Of a stretch of DNA of 64,000 nt, positions 16,240-25,112 are shown one piece after another. The DNA is taken from NCBI RefSeq assembly GCF_000504285.1, contig NZ_KI632511.1:4771372-4835371 (forward strand), read 5' to 3'. Below the pieces are notes generated by a model. The model searched no databases, was not told the origin of the DNA, and worked only from the letters and a program-made list of their open reading frames with translations. A program made the position numbers and the translations under genes. Source of the DNA: Actinospica robiniae DSM 44927 (GTDB lineage: Bacteria; Actinomycetota; Actinomycetes; Streptomycetales; Catenulisporaceae). Each line of letters starts with the position of its first letter. Position 1 is the first letter of the stretch.

Positions 16240-17550
16240 TCAGCGCCGCGCGCGCCGGGACATCGAGTCCACGGCCGCCGCCAGCAGCAGCACCACACCG
16301 TCGATGATCAGCTCGTACGCGGCCGCGTTGCCGCCCTGGATCAGGTCGGAGACGCCGTTGGCCAGGATCGCCAGCACCGCGCCGCCGAGCACCGCGTCGA
16401 CCACCCGCCCGCGCCCGCCCATCAGCGAGGTGCCGCCGATGACCGCCGCGGCCACCGCGTAAAGCAGGGTATTGCCGCCGCCGTCGCCGGTGTTGGCGCC
16501 GCCCAGCTGGCCGGCCAGGACCAGGCCGGAGACCGCCGCCATGGCGGAGCAGATCACGAACACCGAGGTGCGGATCGCCAGGACCCTGATGCCGGCGCGG
16601 CGGGCCGCCTCCTCGTTGCCGCCGACCGCGAACACGTGCCGGCCGTAGCGGGTCTTGGTGAGCACGAAGCTGAGCACGACCAGCAGGCCGAGGATGATGA
16701 CCGCGGACCACGGCACACCGCGCTGGTGGATGCCCTGGCGCTGCTGCCAGGCCACCGCCTGGTCGATGTTCATCAGGTGCACGAAGATGCCGCCGAACAC
16801 CAGCATCGCCGCGACCCGCAGGCCGAGCACGCTGATCGGCTCGTTGGCCAGGCCCTTGCGCCGGCGGGCGTTCGCCTGCAGCACCTTGACCAGGGCGTAG
16901 AGCGCGACCGAGGCGATCAGCACCCCCCAGCCCGCGGCCGGGGCGAGCCGGCCGAAGTAGAGGTTGTGCAGGGTCTGGTCGTTGATCTGGATGCCGTTGC
17001 TCTTCGAGTCGATCACCAGCACCTGGATGCCCTGGAAGGCGATGAAGGCGGAGAGCGTGACCACGAAGGACGGGATGTTGAGCTTGGCCCGCAACCAGCC
17101 GAGCACGGTGCCGGACACGGCGCCGAAGACGGCCGCGCCGAGGATGGCGAGGTACCAGGGCGCCCCGTGCTTGACCGAGAGCACCGCGGCGACGGAGGCG
17201 GCGGTGGAGCCGACCACGCCGGCGGACAGGTCGATCTCGCCGAGCAGCAGCACGAACACCAGGCCCATGGCCAGGATCGTGTTCGGCGCCGCCTGCTGCA
17301 CGATCTGCGCCATGTTGCTGGTGGTCAGGAAGCTGGACTGGGCGAGGCCGAAGACCACCATCAGCAGCACCGCGCCCACGACGGCCGGCACCGAGCCGGT
17401 CTCGCCGCTGCGCACCTGGCGCAGGTAGGAGCGCAGGGTGTCGCCGAGGGTCTGCGGGATCAGGGCCGTGACGTGGGCGGCGGGGTTGGCCGCCTCGTGG
17501 TCCGCGACCGCGTCGCGGGGTTCGGCTGCGGCAGTGGCTTCGGTGCTCAT
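16240..17550 (-). CDS. Sugar ABC transporter permease (operon 1)
   Basis: A 436-residue permease of the ribose/xylose (RbsC/XylH, BPD_transp_2) family with about ten membrane segments. Family signatures are AMGLVFVLLLGEIDLSAG, GWLRAKLNIPSFVVTLSAFI, and the cytoplasmic loop KTRYGRHVFAVGGNEEAARR that contacts the ATPase. AAVIGGTSLMGGRGRV near the end is also typical. Length and the long loop after segment six resemble XylH more than RbsC. The ATG follows AAGGGAG and overlaps the ATPase stop by 4 bases (ATGA). Confidence 0.88.
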   Translation of the reverse strand: MSTEATAAAEPRDAVADHEAANPAAHVTALIPQTLGDTLRSYLRQVRSGETGSVPAVVGAVLLMVVFGLAQSSFLTTSNMAQIVQQAAPNTILAMGLVFVLLLGEIDLSAGVVGSTAASVAAVLSVKHGAPWYLAILGAAVFGAVSGTVLGWLRAKLNIPSFVVTLSAFIAFQGIQVLVIDSKSNGIQINDQTLHNLYFGRLAPAAGWGVLIASVALYALVKVLQANARRRKGLANEPISVLGLRVAAMLVFGGIFVHLMNIDQAVAWQQRQGIHQRGVPWSAVIILGLLVVLSFVLTKTRYGRHVFAVGGNEEAARRAGIRVLAIRTSVFVICSAMAAVSGLVLAGQLGGANTGDGGGNTLLYAVAAAVIGGTSLMGGRGRVVDAVLGGAVLAILANGVSDLIQGGNAAAYELIIDGVVLLLAAAVDSMSRRARR

Positions 17551-18338
17551 GCGACAGCTCCCTTCGAGGTCTCGACCAGGCCGAGGTCGCCCGAGCGGCC
17601 GGCGGTGATCAGTTCGACGATCTGGGTGTGGTTGAGCTGCGAGGTGCGCACCTGCGCGGCCATCCGGCCGAGGTAGAGGGCCGCGACACTGTCGGAGACC
17701 TTGAGCACGTCGAGCATGTTGTGCGAGATCAGGATGACCGCGATGCCCTGGTCGGCGAGGCGCCGGACCAGGTCGAGCACCTGCGCGGTCTGCGCCACGC
17801 CGAGCGCGGCGGTGGGCTCGTCCAGGATGACGACCTTGGAGTTCCACAGCACGGTCTTGGCGATGGCCACGGTCTGGCGCTGGCCGCCGGAGAGGCTGGA
17901 GACCTTCTGCCGCACCGACTTCACCGTGCGCACCGAGAGGGAGGCCAGGGCCTGGCCGGCCAGGTGCTCCATCTCGGCCTCGTCCAGAGTGCGGGTGCGG
18001 CCGTTGAGGCGCTCACGGCCGAGGAACATGTTCTGGACGATGTCGAGGTTGTCGGCCAGTGCGAGGTCCTGGTAGACGATCTCGATGCCCAGGCCGGCCG
18101 CGTCGCGCGGATTGTGCACGGTCACCGGCTTGTCGTGGAACAGGTACTCCCCGCCGTCCACCTGGTACGTGCCGCCGATGCACTTGACCAGCGTCGACTT
18201 GCCGGCGCCGTTGTCGCCGACGAGGGCGGTGACCTCGCCGGGCCGCGCCTCGAAGTCGACGCCCTTGAGGACCTCGACGGGTCCGAAGGACTTGGTGACC
18301 CCCCGCAGCCGGAGGATCGGCTCTGTGCTGTCACTCAT
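17547..18338 (-). CDS. Sugar ABC transporter ATP-binding protein (operon 1)
   Basis: A 263-residue single-domain ATPase. Walker A is GDNGAGKSTL, the ABC signature is SSLSGGQRQTVAIAK, and Walker B is VVILDEPTAALG; the H-loop is LISHN. Sugar importers of this class often have a duplicated ATPase of about 500 residues; this one has a single nucleotide-binding domain, as in the FrcA-like branch, so it must work as a dimer. It overlaps the permease gene and lies 84 bases after the binding-protein gene, separated by a strong hairpin. Confidence 0.88.
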   Translation of the reverse strand: MSDSTEPILRLRGVTKSFGPVEVLKGVDFEARPGEVTALVGDNGAGKSTLVKCIGGTYQVDGGEYLFHDKPVTVHNPRDAAGLGIEIVYQDLALADNLDIVQNMFLGRERLNGRTRTLDEAEMEHLAGQALASLSVRTVKSVRQKVSSLSGGQRQTVAIAKTVLWNSKVVILDEPTAALGVAQTAQVLDLVRRLADQGIAVILISHNMLDVLKVSDSVAALYLGRMAAQVRTSQLNHTQIVELITAGRSGDLGLVETSKGAVA

Positions 18339-18372
18339 GATTCAGGCTCTCCTTCGCGCCTTCGGGTGGTCA

Positions 18373-18412
18373 CACCGCCCGCGCCGCGGCTGCGGCCGCG
18401 GCGCGGGCGGTG
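18373..18412 (-). terminator. Intra-operon hairpin after the binding-protein gene (operon 1)
   Basis: A perfect 17-bp stem (18373-18389 with 18396-18412) with a 6-base loop lies between the binding-protein and ATPase genes. Such hairpins are known to protect the 5' message or to terminate most transcripts, so that binding protein is made in excess of the membrane components. Confidence 0.7.
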
Positions 18413-18422
18413 GTCAGGGGTT

Positions 18423-19541
18423 CTACTGGGTGATGCCGGCGGCCGAGCAGGCCGCGGCGAAGGCCGAGGTGCACACGTCCGAGTACTTGTCGTCGCCGCC
18501 CTTGACCGGCTGGTCGACGTTGGACTTGGTGATCACGACCGGGGTGGCCAGGATCGACTTGACCTGGGTGTTGTTGGTCGGGTCGGTGACCGAGGTGAAG
18601 GTCTCGGTGACGTTGCCGCCGATGATCTGCGCGGCCAGGTCGACGGCCGGGACGGCCTCGCCCTTGGCGGCCTTGTAGATCGAGAAGGACTGGTCACCGG
18701 AGAGGATGTTCTGCAGGCCGGCGGCCGAGGAGTCCTGGCCGGAGACGACGACCTTGCCCGCGATGCCCAGGTTCTTCAGGTCCTGGATGACCGCGTTGGC
18801 CATGCCGTCGTTGGCGACCATGACCACGTTGATGTTGTGGTCCTTGTTGTACATCGAGGTGAAGTCGGTGCCGGCGGTGGGGTTGTCCCAGTTGGTGACC
18901 CACTGCTCGCCGGCCTCCTTCCAGGTGCCGGCCTTGATCAGCGGGTTGAGGACCGACATGTAGCCCTGGTTGAACAGCACCGCGTTGTGGTCGGTGGTGG
19001 CGCCGTCCAGGATCGCCACGTCCGGCTTGGTGATGCCCATGGCCTTGGCGGCGTCGACCAGGGCCTGGCCCTGGAGCTGGCCGACCTTGGTGTTGTCGTA
19101 GGAGACGTAGTAGTCCGGGCTGGCACCGGTGTCGAGGCGGTCGTAGTCGATCGTCTTGACGCCGGCGGCGTGCGCCTCCTTCTCGATCGCCGCGCCCACC
19201 GTGGTGTTGAGCGGGTCGAGGATCAGCACCTGCACGTGCTCGGTGTTGATCATCTTGTCGGCGAGCGACTGCTGCGTGGCCGGAACGCCCTGCGCGTTCT
19301 GGATGTCGCAGTTGAGCGCCTTCACCTTGCACTCGGCGGTCAGCGCCGGGGCGTCCGCGTTGACGTAGCGGGCGGAGGAGACGGTGTCCGGCAGGATGAT
19401 GCCGACCTGCACGGCGGAGGAGGAAGTGGTCGAAGAACCCGAGGCGCTGGAGGAGCTCGAGCTCGAGGAGCAGCCGGCGACACCGAAAGCGAGGGCGGCG
19501 GCGCCGACGACGGTGGCACTCAGGACGGCCTTACGCATCAT
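18423..19541 (-). CDS. Sugar ABC transporter substrate-binding lipoprotein (operon 1)
   Basis: A 372-residue periplasmic-binding-protein-like lipoprotein of the type I (RbsB/XylF) fold. The N-terminus is basic, then hydrophobic, ending in a lipobox (FGVAGC, Cys23 or 24 depending on the start), followed by a long Ser linker. The body begins VGIILPDTVSSARYVNAD, and later has TIDYDRLDTGASPDYYVSYD and VMVANDGMANAVIQ, as in XylF-like proteins, so a pentose or similar sugar is likely. Two adjacent ATGs (19541, 19538) follow AAAGGA. It is the first gene of the operon and has an operator candidate 60-75 bases upstream. Confidence 0.88.
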   Translation of the reverse strand: MMRKAVLSATVVGAAALAFGVAGCSSSSSSSSASGSSTTSSSAVQVGIILPDTVSSARYVNADAPALTAECKVKALNCDIQNAQGVPATQQSLADKMINTEHVQVLILDPLNTTVGAAIEKEAHAAGVKTIDYDRLDTGASPDYYVSYDNTKVGQLQGQALVDAAKAMGITKPDVAILDGATTDHNAVLFNQGYMSVLNPLIKAGTWKEAGEQWVTNWDNPTAGTDFTSMYNKDHNINVVMVANDGMANAVIQDLKNLGIAGKVVVSGQDSSAAGLQNILSGDQSFSIYKAAKGEAVPAVDLAAQIIGGNVTETFTSVTDPTNNTQVKSILATPVVITKSNVDQPVKGGDDKYSDVCTSAFAAACSAAGITQ

Positions 19542-19599
19542 TGCGCGTGGTCCTTTCTCAGGGCGCCGGCACCCGACGGGTGCGGCGGATCCAAGGAAT

Positions 19600-19614
19600 G
19601 TTGTCTGAGGCAAC
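19600..19614. promoter_or_regulatory. Candidate ROK operator, operon 1
   Basis: GTTGTC-TGA-GGCAAC is a 15-base inverted repeat with one mismatch, flanked by GGAAT and GTAAAT. A weaker copy with the same spacing (GTTGCG-GGC-GATAAC) lies at 19662-19676. The same architecture appears in front of operon 2. Confidence 0.55.
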
Positions 19615-20159
19615 GTAAATCCAAGGGCCCGGCTTGCGGAAGTCCTTGATCGCGGAGATTTGTTGCGGGCGATAACGATTTCGCCACGCAGGTCGTGGGC
19701 CTGTCACGGCACGAGCGCGTCCAAGGGCTGAGAAAACACGACTGGTCTACACCAATCTCAGGCTGCGCCAAGGTCGCGAACAGCCCGGTTTCGCGGCGAA
19801 TACAGTGGAGCGAACAACAAATCAGCTACCCGAGGGTCGGGAGTGGCCTGATGAGTTCGCCGTTACCGAAGTGAAATACGCAACAGCGCGCGTGGACGAT
19901 TTCGTTATGGTTACGAGATCTCAGCGCAATCGTTCCGACACCTCAGACCACGTCCGCGGCGGAACGCGCTCTCCCGGATCGTCAACCGCCGAACGATCGG
20001 CGCCCGTTGTGGCTGTTCACTGACGTACCGGAACCGGACACGGTAGGTAGTCAGGCGATTTCGCAGGCCAGAGGCCATGATCGCGACCGGGGTGGCCGGA
20101 GCTGGTCCGCCTCCCGCAACAAATCAGGCAGGCGCGCAAGAGCGGCGAAACGAACGCGC

Positions 20160-20182
20160 GCACGTACGTGTGACGTACGTGC
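20160..20182 (-). terminator. Terminator after ROK gene of operon 2
   Basis: A perfect 10-bp stem (GCACGTACGT with ACGTACGTGC) with a 3-base loop lies 50 bases beyond the stop of the minus-strand ROK gene. Confidence 0.6.
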
Positions 20183-20232
20183 GGCGCATGGGGAGGGTCG
20201 ACCGGTGACCGGCCGGGATCGCGAAGTGCTCG

Positions 20233-21456
20233 TCAGGCCCGCAGCGAGCGGGTCAGGTCCACCGGGTCGAACAGCAGCGGCTCGAAGGCCAGCTCGGCCG
20301 CGCCGACCAGGGTGGAGTCGGGGCCGAGGCCGGGGGTGACCAGGCGCACCTGCTCGCGCGGGGCGGCGAGGCCGGTGGTCGCGAGCGTGGTGCGCAGCTG
20401 CTGCTCCACGGCCGGGAACACGTCGCGCAGCAGGCCGCCGAAGATCACCACTTCGGGGTTGAAGATGTTCACCACGTTGCCGACGCCGATGGCCAGCCAC
20501 TCGCCCACGTGCCGCATCGCGGCCAGGGCGCGGGGGTCGCCGCCGGCGGCCGCGGCCACCACGGCGGAGACGGTGGAGCGGGGGCCGTCGGGGTGGCCGG
20601 CCGCGTCCAGGATCGCCTTCTCGCCGATCTCGGTCTCCCAGCAGCCGCGGGCTCCGCAGCGGCACAGCCGGCCGGCCGGGTTCACCACGGTGTGGCCGAT
20701 CTCCCCGCCGTAGCCGCCGGCGCCGCGTAAGGGCTTCCCGCCGACGATGATGCCCGCGCCGACACCCACCTCGCCGGTCAGGTAGACCGCGTCGGTCGAG
20801 CCGGACGCGGCGCCGCGGACGTTCTCGGCCAGCGCGCCGAGGTCGGCGTCGTTGGCCACCGCGATCTTCGCCCGCATGCCGTGCAGGCCGAGCATCTCGG
20901 CCAGGGTGGTGCCCAGCGGCTCGTCCACCCAGCCGAGGTTGGGCGCGTAGCGCACCTGGCCGTCGGATTCCCGCACCAGGGCGGCGATGGCCACGCCCAC
21001 CCCGACGCAGACCGAGCCGGGCTCGGCCCGGCCCAGCATCTCCGCGGTGAACCTGGCCAGGTGCGCGGTGACGTCCTCGAGGGCGTAGTCGCCGCGCAGC
21101 CGGTGCAGTTCCCGGCGGTCCAGGATCGAGCCGCCCAGGCCCACCCGGGCCGCGATCAGGTAGTCCACCCCGATGTCGTAGGCGAACACGTACACCCGCT
21201 CCGGCCGCGGGCAGACCACCAGCGACGGCCGGCCCGCGCCGGAGCCGGCCGACCTGGCCGGGACCTGCTCCCGGACCAGGCCGGCCTGGCTCAGATCGGC
21301 CGTGAGCGCCCCGATGGTGGAGCGGTTGAGCTGCATCACGGTGGTCAGCTCGGCCCGGGACGTGGGCCCGTGCACGTGGACGTAGCGCAGCAGCGTCGAG
21401 ACGTTGTGCCGGCGCACCTCGTCCTGCGTCGACCCCGCCGTTCCGGCTGCGGTCAT
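20233..21456 (-). CDS. ROK-family transcriptional regulator (operon 2)
   Basis: A 407-residue ROK repressor, a close paralog of the one in operon 1: the helix-turn-helix (RRHNVSTLLRYVHVHGPTSR) is identical over long stretches and the zinc signature CRCGARGCWE is the same. The differences are concentrated in the ligand-binding part and at the C-terminus. The ATG at 21456 was chosen; the GTG at 21477 has no ribosome site. It follows the permease gene by 79 bases. Because the DNA-reading helices are nearly the same, the two regulators may bind each other's operators. Confidence 0.85.
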   Translation of the reverse strand: MTAAGTAGSTQDEVRRHNVSTLLRYVHVHGPTSRAELTTVMQLNRSTIGALTADLSQAGLVREQVPARSAGSGAGRPSLVVCPRPERVYVFAYDIGVDYLIAARVGLGGSILDRRELHRLRGDYALEDVTAHLARFTAEMLGRAEPGSVCVGVGVAIAALVRESDGQVRYAPNLGWVDEPLGTTLAEMLGLHGMRAKIAVANDADLGALAENVRGAASGSTDAVYLTGEVGVGAGIIVGGKPLRGAGGYGGEIGHTVVNPAGRLCRCGARGCWETEIGEKAILDAAGHPDGPRSTVSAVVAAAAGGDPRALAAMRHVGEWLAIGVGNVVNIFNPEVVIFGGLLRDVFPAVEQQLRTTLATTGLAAPREQVRLVTPGLGPDSTLVGAAELAFEPLLFDPVDLTRSLRA

Positions 21457-21534
21457 GGTGCCTGGTTTCCGTTCCACTCGAGGTCGACGCGTCTGCCCAC
21501 GCGGGATGCGTGCTCCCTTTGCCTCCTGCCGGCG

Positions 21535-22851
21535 CTAGCCCCTGGTGTGGCCCGCCCGGCGCGAGACGGCGTCGAAGCCGGCCGCGACGAGCAGCACGAG
21601 GCCGGTGATGATCAGCTGCCAGCCCGGTCCGTTGGTGCCGGAGATCAGGTCGCTCATGCCGTAGGAGATGACCTCCACCACCACGCCGCCGATGACCGCG
21701 TCGATCACCCGGCCGCGGCCGCCGAAGAGCGAGGTGCCGCCGATCACGGCCGCGCCCACCGCCAGCAGCAGGGTGTTGCCGCCGCCCTGGGCCGAGTTCA
21801 CGCCGTTCTGGTTGGACAGCTGCACGATGCCGGCGAACGCCGCCATCAGGGAACAGACCACGAACACGGAGATGCGCACCAGGTCGACCCGGATGCCGGC
21901 GCGGCGCGCGGCCTCCTCGTTGCCGCCGACCGCGTACACGTGCCGGCCGTAGCGGGTGCGCCCGAGCAGGAAGGTCAGGATGAACAGGAACACCAGCATC
22001 ACCGGGACGATCCACGGCACGCCCATGGCCGAGACCGAGGTGAGCGCGGTGCGGCCGACGATGCGGTTGATGCCCATGTAGTACACGAACACGGCGCCGA
22101 GGGCGGCCAGCGCGATCACCTTGATCAGCGCGATCTGGTACGGCTCGGCCGCAAGGCCCGAGCTGCGCCGCTTGGCCACGGAGCCGAACTTGACCGCCGC
22201 GTACCCGAGGGTGACCAGGACCAGCATGGCCCAGCCGCCCCAGATCGGCATGTAGTCGTTGCTGCTCGAGCTCTCCAGCGCGGCCAGCACGTGGTCGTGC
22301 AGGATGATCGAGCCGTTGCCGCCGACCATGATGACGATGACGCCCTGGAAGGAGAGGAACGCGGCCAGGGTGATGACGAAGGAGGGGATGCCGACCTTCG
22401 CGCGCAGCCAGCCGATGAACGAGCCGATGACGACGCCGAGCACGGCGGCGGCGAGGACGGCCACCACCCAGTTCACCTGATGGCGGGTCAGCTCTACCGC
22501 GGCGAGCACGGCGCAGGCGCCGGACGCGGTGCCCGCGGACAGGTCGATCTCGCCGAGCAGCAGCACGAACACCAGGCCCATGGCCATGAAGATGGTCGGC
22601 GCGCCGTCGATGACCATGTTCTCCACGTTGTAGGCGCTCAGGAAGCCGCTCTGCAGAATGGAGAAGAGGATCACCAGGACGACGAGGCCGATCAGGCCGG
22701 GCACCGCGCCCATCTCGCCGCCGCGTAGCCGCTGTATGTAGTCGCGGGCGTAGTCGACGGTGCCGAGGACTCGATCGCCGGCCGCGTGCGTGGGGCCGTC
22801 ACCGGGCTCGTCCGAGCGCAGCGGGCTCAAGTCGTTGCTGATGCTGCTCAT
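21535..22851 (-). CDS. Sugar ABC transporter permease (operon 2)
   Basis: A 438-residue RbsC/XylH-type permease, paralogous to that of operon 1. It keeps AMGLVFVLLLGEIDLSAG, GWLRAKVGIPSFVITLAAFL, and RTRYGRHVYAVGGNEEAARR. The mid-protein extracytoplasmic segment (SIILHDHVLAALESSSSNDY) differs fully from operon 1, hinting at a different binding protein or sugar. Its ATG overlaps the ATPase stop by 4 bases. Confidence 0.87.
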   Translation of the reverse strand: MSSISNDLSPLRSDEPGDGPTHAAGDRVLGTVDYARDYIQRLRGGEMGAVPGLIGLVVLVILFSILQSGFLSAYNVENMVIDGAPTIFMAMGLVFVLLLGEIDLSAGTASGACAVLAAVELTRHQVNWVVAVLAAAVLGVVIGSFIGWLRAKVGIPSFVITLAAFLSFQGVIVIMVGGNGSIILHDHVLAALESSSSNDYMPIWGGWAMLVLVTLGYAAVKFGSVAKRRSSGLAAEPYQIALIKVIALAALGAVFVYYMGINRIVGRTALTSVSAMGVPWIVPVMLVFLFILTFLLGRTRYGRHVYAVGGNEEAARRAGIRVDLVRISVFVVCSLMAAFAGIVQLSNQNGVNSAQGGGNTLLLAVGAAVIGGTSLFGGRGRVIDAVIGGVVVEVISYGMSDLISGTNGPGWQLIITGLVLLVAAGFDAVSRRAGHTRG

Positions 22852-23669
22852 ACCTGCGCTCCGTTCCCGCCGTTGGCCGCAGCCGCGGAAGTGAGGCCGA
22901 GGTCGCCGGAACGACCCGCCGTGATCAGTTCGACGATCTGGGTGTGGGAGACCTCGGAGCGGCGCACCTGCGCGGCCATCTGGCCGAGGTAGAGGGCTGC
23001 GATGCTGTCCGAGACCTGCAGCACGTCGTTCATGTTGTGCGAGATCAGGACGACGGCGAGACCCTGGTCGGCGAGGCGCCGGACGAGGTCGAGCACCTGC
23101 GCGGTCTGCGCCACGCCGAGCGCGGCGGTGGGCTCGTCCAGGATGACGAGCTTCGAGTTCCACAGCACCGCCTTGGCGATGGCCACGGTCTGGCGCTGGC
23201 CGCCGGAGAGGCTGGAGACCTTCTGCCGCACCGACTTCACCGTGCGCACGGAGAGCGAGGCCAGCGTCTGGCCGGCCAGCTTCTCCATCTTGGCCTCGTC
23301 CAGGGTGCGCGCCCCGGAGATCTCCTCGCGGCCGAGGAACATGTTCTGGACGATGTCCAGGTTGTCGCACAGGGCGAGGTCCTGGTAGACGATCTCGATG
23401 CCGAGCGCGGCGCTGTCGCGCGGCCCGTGCACCCGCACCGGCTGTCCGTCGAAGAGGTATTCGCCCTCGTCGATGGAGTAGGTGCCACCGATGCATTTGA
23501 CCAGCGTCGACTTGCCGGCGCCGTTGTCGCCGACGAGCGCCGTTACTTCTCCGGGTCGGGCCTCGAAGTCCACGCCCCTGAGGACGTGCACCGGGCCGAA
23601 GGACTTCTGAATGCCGCGCAGCCGCAGGATCGGCTCGGTCGCGACGCGGGGACCGGCGTCCACGCTCAC
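22848..23669 (-). CDS. Sugar ABC transporter ATP-binding protein (operon 2)
   Basis: A 273-residue single-domain ATPase nearly identical in its core to that of operon 1: Walker A GDNGAGKSTL, signature SSLSGGQRQTVAIAK, Walker B LVILDEPTAALG, H-loop LISHN. The GTG start follows AAGGAGT at good spacing. It is the second gene of operon 2, separated from the binding-protein gene by 210 bases containing a strong hairpin. Confidence 0.88.
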   Translation of the reverse strand: MSVDAGPRVATEPILRLRGIQKSFGPVHVLRGVDFEARPGEVTALVGDNGAGKSTLVKCIGGTYSIDEGEYLFDGQPVRVHGPRDSAALGIEIVYQDLALCDNLDIVQNMFLGREEISGARTLDEAKMEKLAGQTLASLSVRTVKSVRQKVSSLSGGQRQTVAIAKAVLWNSKLVILDEPTAALGVAQTAQVLDLVRRLADQGLAVVLISHNMNDVLQVSDSIAALYLGQMAAQVRRSEVSHTQIVELITAGRSGDLGLTSAAAANGGNGAQV

Positions 23670-23798
23670 GGGTCACTCCTTGGTTCGCTGGGTTTCGCGC
23701 TCGGCGCTCGGGCCGGCGGCGCGCAGGACGCGGCGGGCTCCGTCACCGGAGCGCACTGCCGCTGGGGCGGTCGGGCCGCCCGGGGGCCGTCAGGCTGA

Positions 23799-23844
23799 TT
23801 CCCGCTCCCGGCGGGCCCAGGCGGGAGCCTGCCGGGAGCGGGAA
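23799..23844 (-). terminator. Intra-operon hairpin after the binding-protein gene (operon 2)
   Basis: A perfect 14-bp stem (23799-23812 with 23831-23844) around an 18-base G/C-rich loop, placed just beyond the binding-protein stop, as in operon 1. The sequence is unrelated to the operon 1 hairpin, so position and not sequence is conserved. Confidence 0.65.
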
Positions 23845-23879
23845 GTCATGGTTGCTTCACCTGGGGCGCGAGGCCCGGA

Positions 23880-25001
23880 TCAGCTGCCGCTGTAGGTGTA
23901 GGTGATGCCGTTCGCGTTGCACAGCGCCGCGATCGCCTTGGACACGCCGCAGACCGCGGCGGCGGTGACGTAGCCGTCCTTGACCGGCTGGGCCACGTTC
24001 GCCTTGGTGATCACGGTCGGGGTGGCCAGGAAGGACTGGACCTCGTTGCCGTCGGACGGGTCCTTGGTCGTGGCCGGGGCCTTCGGCTTCTGGCCGGCCA
24101 GGATCTCCGAGGAGAGCTTGATGGCGACGTCGGCCTCACCGGCGACCGGCTTGTAGATGGTGAAGCACTGGGTGCCGGCCATCACGTTGTCCAGACCGCC
24201 CGCGGAGGCGTCCTGGCCCGAGACCGCGACCTTGCCGGCCAGGCCCTGCTGCTGCAGCACGTTGATGACCGACTGGGCCATCGTGTCGTTGGCCACCATC
24301 ACCGCGTTGATCTTGTTGCCGTACTTGCCCAGCTGGTTCTGGAAGACGGACTGGGCGGTGTTGGCGTCCCAGGCTCCGTTGCCGTCGTTCAGCTCGGTCC
24401 AGCCGGCCGTCTTGCTCAGCACCGAGTTGTAGCCCTGGGCGAAGAGGGTGGCGTTGTTGTCGGTGGTGGCGCCGTCGATGTCGACGTAGCCGACCGAGGA
24501 CTTGCCGGCCACCTGCGAGCACTGGGTCAGGGCGGTGCCCTGGTCCTCGCCGACCTTCACGTTGTCGAAGGACACGTAGTAGTTGGCGCCGCCGCCCTGG
24601 GTCAGCCGGTCGTAGTCGATGACCGCGACACCCTTGGACTCGGCGGACTTCTCGATCTGCGCGCCCGAGGCGGCGTCGAGGTCGGTCACCAGGATGACGC
24701 CGGCGCCCCAGCTGATCAGCTGCTGGGCCTGCTGCTCCTGCGTGGCGTCCACGCCGTTGGCGTTGTAGATCTTGCAGTCCAGCTTGTACTGGGTGCACTG
24801 GTTCGCCAGCTCGTTCGGGTCGGCGGAGACCCAGCGCGGCGAGGAGGCGGTGTCCGGCAGGAGGATGCCGACCTTGTTGTTGGTGCTCGCGGCGTTCGTT
24901 GAGCCGCTGGAGCCCGATGACTTCGAGCTCGAGCAACCGGCCAGCGCGGTGGTGGCCATCGCGGCGACGGCCGCGGCGGCGAGGATTCGCTTGCGCATCA
25001 T
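23880..25001 (-). CDS. Sugar ABC transporter substrate-binding lipoprotein (operon 2)
   Basis: A 373-residue type I binding lipoprotein. Signal: basic start, hydrophobic stretch, lipobox ATTALAGC, then a Ser/Asn linker. The mature part runs KVGILLPDTASSPRWVSAD, VIDYDRLTQGGGANYYVSFD and AVMVANDTMAQSVINVLQ, parallel to the operon 1 protein but clearly diverged. It has extra Cys residues (QCTQYKLDCK, QCSQVAGK, GTQCFTIYK, AAVCGVSKAIAALCNA) that may form disulphides. Two adjacent ATGs follow AAAGGGA. The operator candidate lies about 100 bases upstream. Confidence 0.88.
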   Translation of the reverse strand: MMRKRILAAAAVAAMATTALAGCSSSKSSGSSGSTNAASTNNKVGILLPDTASSPRWVSADPNELANQCTQYKLDCKIYNANGVDATQEQQAQQLISWGAGVILVTDLDAASGAQIEKSAESKGVAVIDYDRLTQGGGANYYVSFDNVKVGEDQGTALTQCSQVAGKSSVGYVDIDGATTDNNATLFAQGYNSVLSKTAGWTELNDGNGAWDANTAQSVFQNQLGKYGNKINAVMVANDTMAQSVINVLQQQGLAGKVAVSGQDASAGGLDNVMAGTQCFTIYKPVAGEADVAIKLSSEILAGQKPKAPATTKDPSDGNEVQSFLATPTVITKANVAQPVKDGYVTAAAVCGVSKAIAALCNANGITYTYSGS

Positions 25002-25097
25002 TGCGCTGATTCCCTTTCTCGGATACCGGCGCGGCGGTGCGCCCGGTGCGGAGTGGAACGGGATGGAGCGAGGGCTATCGCGGACGGGCCGCGGAAT

Positions 25098-25112
25098 GTT
25101 GCGACCCGCAAC
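25098..25112. promoter_or_regulatory. Candidate ROK operator, operon 2
   Basis: GTTGCG-ACC-CGCAAC is a perfect inverted repeat with a 3-base centre, flanked by GGAAT and GTATT. Both the 15-base layout and the flanks match the site in front of operon 1. Confidence 0.58.

Larger units (their letters stand above)
19542..20232. other. Intergenic promoter region of sugar operon 1
   Basis: No gene is seen. The region is less GC-rich than the surrounding genes. On the side near the binding-protein gene it holds two operator-like repeats (19600-19614 and 19662-19676); at the other end it holds the terminator of the second ROK gene (20160-20182). The stretch 19690-20150 shows nothing recognisable. 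Confidence 0.6.
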
